A stretch of DNA of 36,560 bases from Clostridiales bacterium. Its GTDB lineage: Bacteria; Bacillota; Clostridia; Christensenellales; Borkfalkiaceae. The translations under genes and the position numbers were made by a program. Positions 1-8,124 of the stretch are shown here, piece after piece (position 1 is the first letter of the stretch; the number at the start of each line of letters is the position of its first letter). Where the stretch lies: NCBI GenBank assembly GCA_015069565.1, contig SVIJ01000012.1, positions 1-36,560 of the forward strand. Direction: 5' to 3'. A model generated the notes under the pieces. It saw nothing but the letters and a program-made list of their open reading frames with translations, was not told the origin of the DNA and made no database searches.

Positions 1-183
1 GTGTGCGCGATCGGTAGCGGCGGCAATTACGCCTTGGCGGCGGCGCGCGCGCTCTATCAAGAAACGGATTACGACGCGCCCACGATCGCGAAAAAGGCGC
101 TGAAAATCGCGTCGGAAATTTGCGTCTTCACCAACGACAACATTCGTTTGGAAACGGTTGGCGAAGAAAAGGGGGACAAGTGA
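1..183 (+). CDS. hslV: HslV (ClpQ) protease subunit, C-terminal part, cut by window edge
   Basis: The 60 codons visible are the C-terminal third of HslV, the threonine-protease subunit of the HslVU (ClpQY) ATP-dependent protease. The segment [16 protein letters not shown], followed by an ALKIA..ICVFTN..I stretch, is characteristic of the end of this family. The catalytic N-terminal threonine lies outside the window, so the GTG at position 1 is not claimed as the start. The stop (181-183) is followed one base later by the ATG of hslU at 185, so the two subunits are almost certainly cotranscribed and translationally coupled. The identity rests on the motif and on the adjacent hslU. Confidence 0.93.
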   Translation: MCAIGSGGNYALAAARALYQETDYDAPTIAKKALKIASEICVFTNDNIRLETVGEEKGDK

Positions 184-184
184 T

Positions 185-1492
185 ATGAACTACTCACCTA
201 AGCAAATCGTACAACAGCTCGATAAATATATCATCGGTCAGGACGATGCGAAAAAGGCGGTTTCGATTGCCCTTCGCAATCGTTATAGACGCAGTCAGCT
301 TCCCGAAGAAGTGCGGGAAGAAATCACCCCGAAGAACATCATCATGAAAGGGCCGACGGGGGTCGGTAAGACGGAGATTGCTCGCCGCTTAGCGCGGCTT
401 GTCAAAGCCCCCTTTGTGAAGGTGGAAGCGACGAAATATACCGAAGTCGGCTACGTCGGCAAGGACGTAGAAGGCATGGTGCGCGACCTTGCGGAATGCG
501 CGTACCGCTTAGTGAAAGCGGAAAAGCAGGAAGAAGTGAAAGCCAAGGCAACGGCGACGGTGGAAAAAAAGCTCGTCAAAATCTTGGCGGACGTTCGCAA
601 GGCAGACAAGGGGGATCGGAAGCAGGAAGACTTCGAAGCGGAGCTTTTGGACAGCCTGCGTAAAGGCTATTTCGATACGACCATGGTGGAAGTGGAAGTG
701 ATCGACGCGCCCAAGGAAATGGAAGTCCCCACGGGCGGTGCAACGATCGCTATCGGGAGTATCTTTGGGGATATGTTCCCGCAAAAGAAGAAAAAACGCA
801 AGCTCACCGTCAAGGAAGCGAAGGAAATATTCCTTGCGGAAGAAGCGGAAAAGCTCGTCGACGACGACGCGGTAAAGGCGGAAGCGATTCGCCGCGCAGA
901 AAACGACGGTATCATCTTTATCGACGAAATTGATAAAATCGCTGGCAAGGGCAATCGTGGCGGCGTGGACGTTTCGAGAGAAGGGGTACAGCGCGACATT
1001 CTTCCCATCGTCGAAGGGAGTACCGTAGTCACCAAGTATGGCCCGATGAAGACGGACTTCATCCTGTTCATCGCGGCAGGTGCGTTCCACGTAGCGGCGG
1101 TGGAAGACTTGATTCCCGAGCTGCAAGGCAGATTCCCCGTTTCGGTGGAGCTGAAAAGCTTGACGAAGGAAGACTTTGTCCGCATTTTGACGGAAACGGA
1201 AAACTCGCTCGTCTTCCAGTACACGAAGCTTTTGAGCGTGGACAACGTCCAGCTCGAATTCGAAAAGGGGGCAATCGAGCGGATTGCGGAAGTATCGGTG
1301 GAGCTGAACGCGACGAGCGAAGACATCGGCGCGCGCCGTCTGCATACGGTGATGGAATACCTGCTCGAAGAAATCTCGTTCAATGCAAGCGGCGATTATC
1401 CTGCGTTCACGCTGAAAATTGACCGCGCGTACGTGGACGAGCATTTGGCAAAGCTCACGGGCGACCGCAACTTAAAGAAATACGTTTTATAA
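185..1492 (+). CDS. hslU: HslU (ClpY) AAA+ unfoldase of the HslVU protease
   Basis: This is a 435-residue AAA+ ATPase that unfolds substrates and feeds them into HslV. The Walker A motif GPTGVGKT is at residues 56-63 and Walker B IIFIDEID begins near residue 243. The I domain, with its charged helical stretch, lies between them. The family sensor region (LQGRFPV) and a C-terminal domain follow. The tail ends LKKYVL, as expected for the peptide that docks into HslV. I chose the ATG at 185 rather than an in-frame upstream start at 158 because 185 directly follows the hslV stop, the GGGGGAC-type ribosome site fits it, and MNYSPKQIV matches the usual family N-terminus. Length is normal (about 440-460). 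Confidence 0.96.
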   Translation: MNYSPKQIVQQLDKYIIGQDDAKKAVSIALRNRYRRSQLPEEVREEITPKNIIMKGPTGVGKTEIARRLARLVKAPFVKVEATKYTEVGYVGKDVEGMVRDLAECAYRLVKAEKQEEVKAKATATVEKKLVKILADVRKADKGDRKQEDFEAELLDSLRKGYFDTTMVEVEVIDAPKEMEVPTGGATIAIGSIFGDMFPQKKKKRKLTVKEAKEIFLAEEAEKLVDDDAVKAEAIRRAENDGIIFIDEIDKIAGKGNRGGVDVSREGVQRDILPIVEGSTVVTKYGPMKTDFILFIAAGAFHVAAVEDLIPELQGRFPVSVELKSLTKEDFVRILTETENSLVFQYTKLLSVDNVQLEFEKGAIERIAEVSVELNATSEDIGARRLHTVMEYLLEEISFNASGDYPAFTLKIDRAYVDEHLAKLTGDRNLKKYVL

Positions 1493-1494
1493 AA

Positions 1495-1512
1495 CGCCGC
1501 TTTTTTGCGGCG
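1495..1512 (+). other. Small intercistronic hairpin between hslU and hisS
   Basis: CGCCGC, six T, GCGGCG forms a six-base-pair stem directly after the hslU stop. The T-run is in the loop and not after the stem, so it is not a normal intrinsic terminator. It may instead protect or punctuate the message between hslU and hisS, which are only 34 bases apart. Confidence 0.5.
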
Positions 1513-1526
1513 AAAGGAAAAAAATT

Positions 1527-2777
1527 ATGATCAATATACCCAAGGGAACGAAGGACGTTTTGCCTTCGGAATCGTACAAGTGGCAGTTTGTGGAAGGGGT
1601 CGCAAGAGACGTTGCGGCGGCGTTTGGCGTGAAGGAAATTCGCACGCCGACCTTCGAGCATACCGAGCTTTTTCAACGGGGCGTAGGCAATACGACGGAC
1701 ATCGTGACGAAGGAAATGTACACCTTTACGGATAAGGGCAACCGTTCCATTACGTTGAAGCCCGAAGGCACGGCTGGTACGGTGCGCTCCTTTATTGAAA
1801 ACGGGCTTTTTAGCGGCGTACTGCCCCTGAAAATGTTCTATATCACCCCTGCGTTCCGCTATGAAAGACCGCAGGCTGGCAGACTGCGTGAGTTCCACCA
1901 GTTCGGCGTGGAAATCTTCGGCGCGAAGGGTGCGGAAACGGACGCGGAAGCGATCATTATCGCAAGCACCCTGCTCAAAAAGCTGGGCGTTTCCGTGCAG
2001 CTGAAAATCAATTCCATCGGCTGCCCCGAGTGCAGAAAACGCTACAACGAAGCGTTGAAGGGGTTCTTTGCCCCCCATTTGGAAAGCCTTTGCTACGACT
2101 GCAAAACCCGTTTTGAAAAGAACCCCTTGCGCCTTCTCGACTGCAAGGAAGAAGCTTGTAAGAAGATCAACGCGGACGCGCCTTCCATTCTCGATTACCT
2201 TTGCGAAGACTGCGACAAGCACTTTGCGCTTGTGAAGGATTACTTGGAAATTGCAGGCGTGGAATACGAAATCGACGAACGCATTGTGCGCGGCTTGGAC
2301 TATTATACCCGTACCGTGTTCGAGTTTGTGGCGAGCGGTATCGGCGCGCAGGGCACCGTTTGCGCAGGCGGCAGATACGACGGGCTGATTGAAGAGCTCG
2401 GCGGCAAGAGCGCTCCTGCGGTGGGCTTTGCGGCAGGTATCGAACGGCTCTTGATCGTGATGGAGCAATCGGGTGTGGAAATTCCTGCGCCCAAAGCACC
2501 GACCGTCTATTTTGCAGGCATGGATACGGAGAGCCGCAAGCAGTGCTTCCGTCTTTGCTCTGCCCTTCGCGCGGCAGGCATCTCGGCGGAAATCGACCAA
2601 ATGGAACGCTCGGTCAAGGCGCAGTTTAAGTACGCGGACAAGCTCGGCGTGCGCTACGTTGCGGTGATCGGCGAGAGCGAGCTTGCGGAAGGCAGTATGA
2701 ACGTGAAGAATATGGCGACGGGCGAAAGCGAAAAGGTGGACTTTGCAAACGCCGTGGAATATTTTTCGCAAAAATAA
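1527..2777 (+). CDS. hisS: Histidyl-tRNA synthetase
   Basis: This 416-residue class II aminoacyl-tRNA synthetase charges tRNA-His. The N-terminus PKGTKDVLP is the family signature. Class II motif 2 is visible as FRYERPQAGRLREFHQ, and the HisRS-specific GLDYYTRTVFEF segment is present. A C-terminal anticodon-binding domain closes the protein. The insertion domain carries extra cysteines (CPEC, CYDC, CEDC), consistent with the zinc-like cysteine clusters of many Clostridia HisRS. An AAAGG ribosome site precedes the ATG at 1527. No T-box leader is visible in the 34 bases upstream, so expression probably comes from hslVU transcription. Confidence 0.96.
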   Translation: MINIPKGTKDVLPSESYKWQFVEGVARDVAAAFGVKEIRTPTFEHTELFQRGVGNTTDIVTKEMYTFTDKGNRSITLKPEGTAGTVRSFIENGLFSGVLPLKMFYITPAFRYERPQAGRLREFHQFGVEIFGAKGAETDAEAIIIASTLLKKLGVSVQLKINSIGCPECRKRYNEALKGFFAPHLESLCYDCKTRFEKNPLRLLDCKEEACKKINADAPSILDYLCEDCDKHFALVKDYLEIAGVEYEIDERIVRGLDYYTRTVFEFVASGIGAQGTVCAGGRYDGLIEELGGKSAPAVGFAAGIERLLIVMEQSGVEIPAPKAPTVYFAGMDTESRKQCFRLCSALRAAGISAEIDQMERSVKAQFKYADKLGVRYVAVIGESELAEGSMNVKNMATGESEKVDFANAVEYFSQK

Positions 2778-2802
2778 ACAATCTAAAAGTAGGGTGAACA
2801 AT

Positions 2803-3117
2803 ATGAGAATTATCAACAGCCAAGAATTGAAGGATTTATTGCAGGTATCGGAAAAGCCCGTCTTCGTGGATTTTTACGCGGACTGGTGCGGCCCTTGTAG
2901 AATGCTTGCGCCCGTGCTTTCGGCGCTTGCGGAAAAGTATGCGGATCAAGCGGTGTTCGTGAAGGTCAACGTAGACGAGAGCGAAGAAGCGGCGATGGCG
3001 CACGGCATTTCGTCCATTCCGAACGTGATTGCGTTCAAGGGCGGAAAGGCGGTGGCAAACCAACTCGGGTTCGTACCCGAAGGTGCGCTGGAAGCGTTTA
3101 TACAAAGCGTACTCTAA
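2803..3117 (+). CDS. trxA: Thioredoxin
   Basis: This is a 104-residue cytoplasmic thioredoxin that reduces protein disulfides. The active site is FYADWCGPCRML and the cis-proline loop is SSIPNV, both canonical. I chose the ATG at 2803, which follows an AGGGTG ribosome site and gives MRIINSQEL. An upstream in-frame ATG at 2743 lies inside hisS and would add a non-thioredoxin extension. The gap to hisS is 25 bases, so the gene is likely the last of the hslV-hslU-hisS-trx transcript. A strong terminator follows at 3196-3240. Confidence 0.95.
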   Translation: MRIINSQELKDLLQVSEKPVFVDFYADWCGPCRMLAPVLSALAEKYADQAVFVKVNVDESEEAAMAHGISSIPNVIAFKGGKAVANQLGFVPEGALEAFIQSVL

Positions 3118-3146
3118 ACAGAAAAAAACACAAATGAAAAGATAAA

Positions 3147-3196
3147 TGGGGTGCCCGTTTAATACCCAGACGTCTAATGGATAGGTTCGATCATTA
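3147..3196 (+). other. Short inverted repeats in the thioredoxin 3' region
   Basis: Before the terminator there are three short self-pairing segments: TGGG/CCCA (3147-3150 with 3165-3168), the palindrome AGACGTCT (3168-3175), and TAATGGAT with ATCATTA (3175-3182 with 3190-3196, one bulge). They may fold as a 3' UTR structure. I do not recognise a known RNA family here. Confidence 0.35.
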
Positions 3197-3240
3197 AAGA
3201 TCCGTGCAGCTTCTTGTCTGTGACGGATCTTTTGTTTTAT
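3196..3240 (+). terminator. Intrinsic terminator after thioredoxin
   Basis: AAAGATCCGT (3196-3205) pairs perfectly with ACGGATCTTT (3223-3232), and the stem is followed by TTGTTTTAT. It ends the hslVU-hisS-trx transcript and separates it from the promoter at 3272. Confidence 0.85.
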
Positions 3241-3271
3241 AAGAATTATCAAGAAAAAACAAAAAAAACTA

Positions 3272-3300
3272 TTGCAAAACTCCCGTTTTTATGATATAAT
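3272..3300 (+). promoter_or_regulatory. Sigma-A type promoter for the structured RNA
   Basis: TTGCAA (3272-3277), a 17-base spacer and a perfect TATAAT (3295-3300). The predicted start is near 3306-3307, exactly where the long closing helix of the downstream RNA begins. Confidence 0.85.
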
Positions 3301-3305
3301 AATTA

Positions 3306-3520
3306 CGCTAAACTAACTGAATAATCGGAAAAATGGCGTAGTTTCTCTCATCGTGGGGATAGTATACCCTTTTTTTGGCATCCCAATTTTTGAATGTGGT
3401 AAAAATGCAAGTTCCACAAATTGGGATGACGAGTGACTTCCATTCTGATTACGGTTAGTTTAGCGACGATCGGAGTTTGCGTTTTTCAGAGCGTTGACTG
3501 CGGTCGGCGCTCTTTTTCTT
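3306..3520 (+). ncRNA. Highly structured noncoding RNA, 6S-like architecture (family not established)
   Basis: The region starts at the predicted transcription start and folds into one long interrupted hairpin. CGCTAAACTAAC (3306-3317) pairs perfectly with 3454-3465. AATCGG (3323-3328) pairs with 3445-3450, and AATGG (3332-3336) pairs with 3440-3444. An asymmetric bubble follows, then CATCCCAATTT (3379-3389) pairs with 3418-3428, and the apical stem GTGG (3396-3399) pairs with CCAC (3414-3417). A separate terminator follows at 3488-3520. Paired 5' and 3' ends with a central bubble resemble 6S RNA, but I could not confirm conserved 6S sequence elements. The alternative is a cis-acting leader with attenuation of the lipoprotein gene at 3562, since no second promoter is obvious after the terminator. 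It is not RNase P, tmRNA, SRP RNA or a T-box by visible motifs. Confidence 0.6.
3488..3520 (+). terminator. Intrinsic terminator of the structured RNA
   Basis: AGAGCGTTGAC (3488-3498) pairs with GTCGGCGCTCT (3503-3513), including two G-T pairs, around the tetraloop TGCG. It is followed by TTTTTCTT. It lies only 41 bases before the lipoprotein start, so it could act as an attenuator as well as a 3' end. Confidence 0.85.
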
Positions 3521-3561
3521 TGGAGTGAAAAAAACCGTATTTTTGAAGGGAGGTGTGTTCG

Positions 3562-6500
3562 ATGAAAAAAAGATGGCTTTCTTTTCTTTTTACCGTGTGT
3601 ATGTTTGTATGCGCGGTTATGGGGCTTGTGGCTTGTGGGGACGGAGCTGTATCCACGCCTACGCCGCCGCAAAAGCTTACCGCGCCCGTCGTTGTCTTAA
3701 CGGAAAATATTGCTTCTTGGGAAGCGGACGAGAACGCGGATAAGTTTGAAATAAGTTTAGACGGCAACTTATCCTACGTGGAAAACACGGTCACGAGCAA
3801 GGCTTTGACGGCTGGGCAAACGTTTAAGCTTCGCGCGGTTGGCGACGGACTTACATATACCACGAGCGATTGGAGCAACAGCGTCACCTACGTGGGCTCG
3901 GAAACCCCTGCGCCGCAACCGACAAAGCTCGGCACGCCGTCTGTGACAATTTCTTCGTCGGGCTTGGCAAGCTGGGGCGCAGTTGCAAATGCAAGCGGCT
4001 ATATCTACAAGCTTGACGGCGGCGCGGAAACGGCAACTTCGGCAACGTCCGTACAGCTTACAAACGGTCAGAGCATCGTTGTCAAAGCGGTTGGCGACGG
4101 AACGAACTATACGGATAGTGATTATAGTATTACGCAAACGTATACGGAAAATACGCCTATGCCCCCGCCCACGCCTACGCCTACGGAAGCGCCTACCTAT
4201 TTAGGTATTATAGCTTCGAAGGAAGAGCCGACGGAAAACGATGCGCCTGCGGGCTTGTTGCGCTCGTATGCGAATTATGGGGCGAGAGCTTCTTTGGAAG
4301 ACGCGTTGAGAGAGTATTTGTCGGATGAGAAGCATTCGCTTGGCGATGCTATCCCGACGGAAAGTGATTACGAGATATATAGCGCGGCTGGGAATACGGT
4401 ATATATTCAAATTTGGCTGGAAAATCCCGACCAAAACACAATCCTGTCCTTGAAGCTGAACGGAACGAAGTACCAGTCGGGCGGGGCGTTGCAATCCTTC
4501 TTTATCGAAGACGGGGATTCGTACTTGAACTGCGTTTACGTGGCGGTGACGATTCCGAGCGGCTCGCACAGCGAAATCGCCTATACGGTGACGGAGATTG
4601 AATACGTAGAAGGTGCGAACGTCAGCCAAGACGGGAAAGCGGTGCTGATTGACGAGAATAACGATACGGTTTTGATCGGTTTGCCGTATGCGCAAGATTT
4701 GCCTATCGCTACCATTTCGGGCGAAGCTACCAACGCGTCGTCCATATCGTTTGACGTAAACGTGACCGACGAAGACGGTTTCGTGGACGTGGTTGGCGGC
4801 TGGTTGAGAGCGGTGATTTATAACCAAAGCAACGAGATATTAGCCCAGCAAAAATTGTCGAACGGCAATAATTCGGTAGCGTTTAACCAGTTAAACGCAG
4901 AAACGTATTACAACGTTTTGGTGTTTGTTTTAGGGGATGCGCGCGACGGGAACGGCGTTTACGTACACGCTGTTGCAAATGCGCGTTTGAGAACGGAAAG
5001 CGTTATTTCCGCAACGATAACGAGCGAAATCCTGCAAAACGAGCAAACGGGCAAGTATTATCCGAGCATTAGCGTCGAAGCTTCGCTCGGTGACGCTTCC
5101 TTCACCTTTACAAAGATTGACGTAGGCACTTGGGACGATACTCTTCTCACTTTGGATTTTGACGGCTCGATTAAGATTACGGAAAATATTCTCAACAACC
5201 AAAGCTACGTTGTGAGAATTTACTACGAAAGCGCTAGCGGCGTAGAGCAAAGCTACGTGGATAACGTTTACGTGGAGCGTTTGGATTATCCGTGGATCGT
5301 CGAACCCTGCTTGCAGTACGGCTTGCTCGACGATGCGATTTTAGGCTTTGACCTTGGCGACAACAAGAGCAACTTTGACAACTTAACCATCCAAATCATG
5401 GATGAATACAGCAAGCAATATATTGCTGAAGATGCGATCTATTTGCTTGAAAATCCCAACGCTATTGCCGAATTAGAAGCGCAATGGCGATCGATGGGAA
5501 GAGATGATCCCAACTTCCATCCCACTTATGATAGATGGTATAAATTAGACCAAGCGCAAACGAAGATAAACGAGTATTATCCCGACGTAGAGAAGGCAGA
5601 ATGGGAAAGCGAACGGGCAAAGGGGATTTACGCTTATGAGTTCGTATATGGCGAAGACGAGCAGTTCTTTAGGGTCGGCAATAAATACTACGCAGTTTTA
5701 GACGGTTATCAATCTAAGCGCATAAACGACTATTCGTGGAAATACACTTTGTCGGCGGACTTTGACCTGAACGACGGCAGCGGGGTTGAAGAAGAGAGAA
5801 CGATTATTGACGGGTGGATCGACATCAAGCCTGCCATCGGCAAAAGCGATTATTTGTTCGATGAAGCGTTCACGCTTGACGAGAACGGCGTTGTGTATTT
5901 GGAAGTGAAATCGAGAAACAATCTCGGGGACGAAAGCTACCGTGAGCTTGGCTACGTCAACCAAATCGTTTTGGCGGACGGCTACGAAATCCTGCAAGTT
6001 TTGTGGTCGCAGGAAGAAGCGGAGCACGAGATTGACGAAGCGGCTTGGATGGCAGACGTAATCAACGCGTTAAAAGCGGGCGAAGAAGTCACTTCGGTAT
6101 TCCCCTTGGGCGAGCTTGCACCCATTTCGTTCGATATCGACGACGTGGAAATGCCTGCTGATCTTGTCGGTACTTTCGACATTCGCTTCACCTATATCAT
6201 GTACGGCAAAACGTACACGGAAGAAAATCCCTACGACTGGGACGGCTCGACGATTGCATACACGGTGAAAGGGCAGCTGCCGCAGGTGACGATTGCGTTC
6301 ACGGACAGCGCAGAAGACTTTGGCAGATGGTCGGTTGCTTCTCCCGATTGGGTAAAGAACGGTATTTGGAATTTCTCGTATTCGATAGAAGTGAGAGATG
6401 CCGAGCAAAACTTGGTAGATGAAGCAAATTACGGCGAATACCAAGAAAGATTGCCCATGTATTATTCGATAAGGGTACGGCTGGATTCGTGGAGCGGCGG

Positions 6501-8013
6501 GGATTACTACACGCAAGGCGAGTGGAGCGAGTGGTTTACCTGCCTTCCCATAACCCTGTCAACGCCTACGAGCTTTACGCAAGCTTACGAGCTTGACGGT
6601 GTGAAGGTAGAGTGGGGCTGGGTAGACGGCGCTGAAAAGTACGTTTACGCGATCAACGGCGGCGCGGAACAAGAAACTTCCGAACGGGTTATTTCGGGGC
6701 TGAAAAACGGCGATACGGTAAAGGTAAAAGCTATTCCTGCAACGGATAGCAATTATGCGGAATCCGCATATTCCGAAGCTTATACGGTAATCGACGAGAG
6801 AACACAGCTTGCTACGCCTACCAACCTGCGCGTGGAAAACAAAATGCTTACGTGGAGCGCAGTGGAAAACGCGACCTATTACGAAATTGAATATATGCAA
6901 GGCGAACAACGTATCGTGAGCCAGGCTGATTCTGCGGAATTTTATAACGCCAGCATAGGCAAAACTTACCGCGTTAGAGCTTGTAGTGAAAACGTTGAAG
7001 CTTACAAAGCGAGTGAATGGAGCGAAGGCTTTACCTACACCGTCACGCTGGAAAATCCTACTTTTAATCAAATCAGAAGCGAAAGAGTTTATTGGAATAG
7101 AGTGAAATACGCAGAAGGCTATTACTACAAAATCGGGGAAAGCGGCGAAGTAAATAGTACGAACTGGTATTATCTTGCTCTTTCCGAAATCCCTGTCGGT
7201 GAAAAGCTTTACGTGCAGGCGTACGCAACGGGGTGCGAGAATACCGAGTGGGTGATGATCTACCACAACGTGACCAAGCTTGCTACCCCTGAGTTGACCG
7301 TCTCGTACGGCACGGCTAGCTGGAATGCGATTGAAAACGCTACGGGCTACGTTTACAAGATAAACGGCGTAGAGCAATCCACCACGGAAACCAGCGTTGT
7401 AGGGCTGAATGCAGGCGATACGATCACGGTGTGTGCAACCACCGATGCGTTCGGCTACGTAAACAGCGATTGGAGCGAAGAAAGAACGCAAGCGCCCATT
7501 TTGAGCGCGCCCACGCTCAATACGTCGTTGTTTGCAAGCGACGGTACGATTTCTTGGGGCACAGTGGACGGCGCAACGGCTTACGAATACGAGCTTGACG
7601 GCATTGCACATACCGTTTGGGAAACGAGCGTGAGCGATATTGCGTTTGGGCAGAGCATTAAGGTTCGCGCGCTGTGCGACAACGGCGAGTACGAAGCTTG
7701 CGGCGAGTGGACGGAGCTTGTCGTTCGCGAAGACACGAGAGAACAGCTTGCAACGCCTATTATCGCGTATGATCCCGAAATAGGGCTTACGGTTGCGATC
7801 AATGATCCGAAGGTAGCTTACTACGAAGTAAAGTTTGGGCAGGACGGATATACAATGTTTTATTATCCCCCTGACGGCGCGTACGAAACAGAAGTTATAA
7901 CAAACTCCTTTGCGTTCCCCGGTGACGACCATACCGTTTACGTTAGGGCAGTACCTAACGACGGCAATTATCGTGAAAGCGAATGGGCAACGCTTGTGAT
8001 AAGTTTTGAATAA
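3562..8013 (+). CDS. Giant surface lipoprotein with fibronectin type III-like modules
   Basis: This 1483-residue protein has a lipoprotein signal peptide (basic start, hydrophobic core, lipobox LVAC with Cys25), so it should be lipid-anchored on the outer face of the membrane. Two beta-sandwich-like modules lie at about residues 39-112 and 122-195, then a Pro/Thr linker (about 196-210). A non-repetitive central region of nearly 800 residues follows. Six more modules begin near 999, 1082, 1163, 1240, 1313 and 1396. Each module starts L-x-x-P, has a Trp in the first third (ASW, LTW, ISW), then G-x-x-Y/T-V-K-A, and most end Y-x-x-S-x-W-S/T. They resemble Fn3 repeats. I see no catalytic domain or LPXTG. 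The ATG at 3562 has a GGGAGGTG ribosome site; the GTG at 3553 overlaps that site. Possible roles are adhesion or glycan binding, but this is inference. Confidence 0.85.
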   Translation: MKKRWLSFLFTVCMFVCAVMGLVACGDGAVSTPTPPQKLTAPVVVLTENIASWEADENADKFEISLDGNLSYVENTVTSKALTAGQTFKLRAVGDGLTYTTSDWSNSVTYVGSETPAPQPTKLGTPSVTISSSGLASWGAVANASGYIYKLDGGAETATSATSVQLTNGQSIVVKAVGDGTNYTDSDYSITQTYTENTPMPPPTPTPTEAPTYLGIIASKEEPTENDAPAGLLRSYANYGARASLEDALREYLSDEKHSLGDAIPTESDYEIYSAAGNTVYIQIWLENPDQNTILSLKLNGTKYQSGGALQSFFIEDGDSYLNCVYVAVTIPSGSHSEIAYTVTEIEYVEGANVSQDGKAVLIDENNDTVLIGLPYAQDLPIATISGEATNASSISFDVNVTDEDGFVDVVGGWLRAVIYNQSNEILAQQKLSNGNNSVAFNQLNAETYYNVLVFVLGDARDGNGVYVHAVANARLRTESVISATITSEILQNEQTGKYYPSISVEASLGDASFTFTKIDVGTWDDTLLTLDFDGSIKITENILNNQSYVVRIYYESASGVEQSYVDNVYVERLDYPWIVEPCLQYGLLDDAILGFDLGDNKSNFDNLTIQIMDEYSKQYIAEDAIYLLENPNAIAELEAQWRSMGRDDPNFHPTYDRWYKLDQAQTKINEYYPDVEKAEWESERAKGIYAYEFVYGEDEQFFRVGNKYYAVLDGYQSKRINDYSWKYTLSADFDLNDGSGVEEERTIIDGWIDIKPAIGKSDYLFDEAFTLDENGVVYLEVKSRNNLGDESYRELGYVNQIVLADGYEILQVLWSQEEAEHEIDEAAWMADVINALKAGEEVTSVFPLGELAPISFDIDDVEMPADLVGTFDIRFTYIMYGKTYTEENPYDWDGSTIAYTVKGQLPQVTIAFTDSAEDFGRWSVASPDWVKNGIWNFSYSIEVRDAEQNLVDEANYGEYQERLPMYYSIRVRLDSWSGGDYYTQGEWSEWFTCLPITLSTPTSFTQAYELDGVKVEWGWVDGAEKYVYAINGGAEQETSERVISGLKNGDTVKVKAIPATDSNYAESAYSEAYTVIDERTQLATPTNLRVENKMLTWSAVENATYYEIEYMQGEQRIVSQADSAEFYNASIGKTYRVRACSENVEAYKASEWSEGFTYTVTLENPTFNQIRSERVYWNRVKYAEGYYYKIGESGEVNSTNWYYLALSEIPVGEKLYVQAYATGCENTEWVMIYHNVTKLATPELTVSYGTASWNAIENATGYVYKINGVEQSTTETSVVGLNAGDTITVCATTDAFGYVNSDWSEERTQAPILSAPTLNTSLFASDGTISWGTVDGATAYEYELDGIAHTVWETSVSDIAFGQSIKVRALCDNGEYEACGEWTELVVREDTREQLATPIIAYDPEIGLTVAINDPKVAYYEVKFGQDGYTMFYYPPDGAYETEVITNSFAFPGDDHTVYVRAVPNDGNYRESEWATLVISFE

Positions 8014-8019
8014 CGCTAA

Positions 8020-8047
8020 AAGGCGGTGGGCTTTGGCTCACCGCCTT
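8020..8047 (+). terminator. Hairpin after the giant lipoprotein gene
   Basis: AAGGCGGTG (8020-8028) pairs with CACCGCCTT (8039-8047) seven bases after the stop codon. There is no clean T-run after it (ACAATATTCC), so it may stabilise the 3' end or act together with the stronger terminator at 8071. Confidence 0.55.
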
Positions 8048-8070
8048 ACAATATTCCTTTCCTCAAATGC

Positions 8071-8107
8071 AAAAAAGCGCCGTGGCGAAATGCCACGGCG
8101 CTTTTTT
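8071..8107. terminator. Bidirectional terminator between lipoprotein and rubrerythrin genes
   Basis: Six A, then GCGCCGTGGC, loop GAAAT, GCCACGGCGC and six T. The stem is ten G+C-rich pairs flanked by A- and T-runs on opposite sides, so it can stop transcription of the converging lipoprotein and rubrerythrin genes. Confidence 0.93.
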
Positions 8108-8124
8108 ATATAAGTCGTATGAAA

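Noticed and set aside
1493-1526. T-box leader before hisS
   Set aside because: Only 34 bases separate hslU and hisS, and no T-box sequence or antiterminator is present.
3150-3195. tRNA-like text (CTAATGGATAG and GGTTCGATC) after thioredoxin
   Set aside because: No acceptor stem, anticodon arm or correct spacing; the D-loop- and T-loop-like words overlap in one short hairpin.
3306-3520. RNase P, tmRNA or SRP RNA
   Set aside because: None of the diagnostic core sequences is visible: no tag reading frame or CCA end, no GGAA-loop SRP hairpin, and it is too short for RNase P.
6559-7932. 457-codon open frame on the minus strand
   Set aside because: Antisense to the lipoprotein repeat region; composition and lack of a start signal indicate a shadow.
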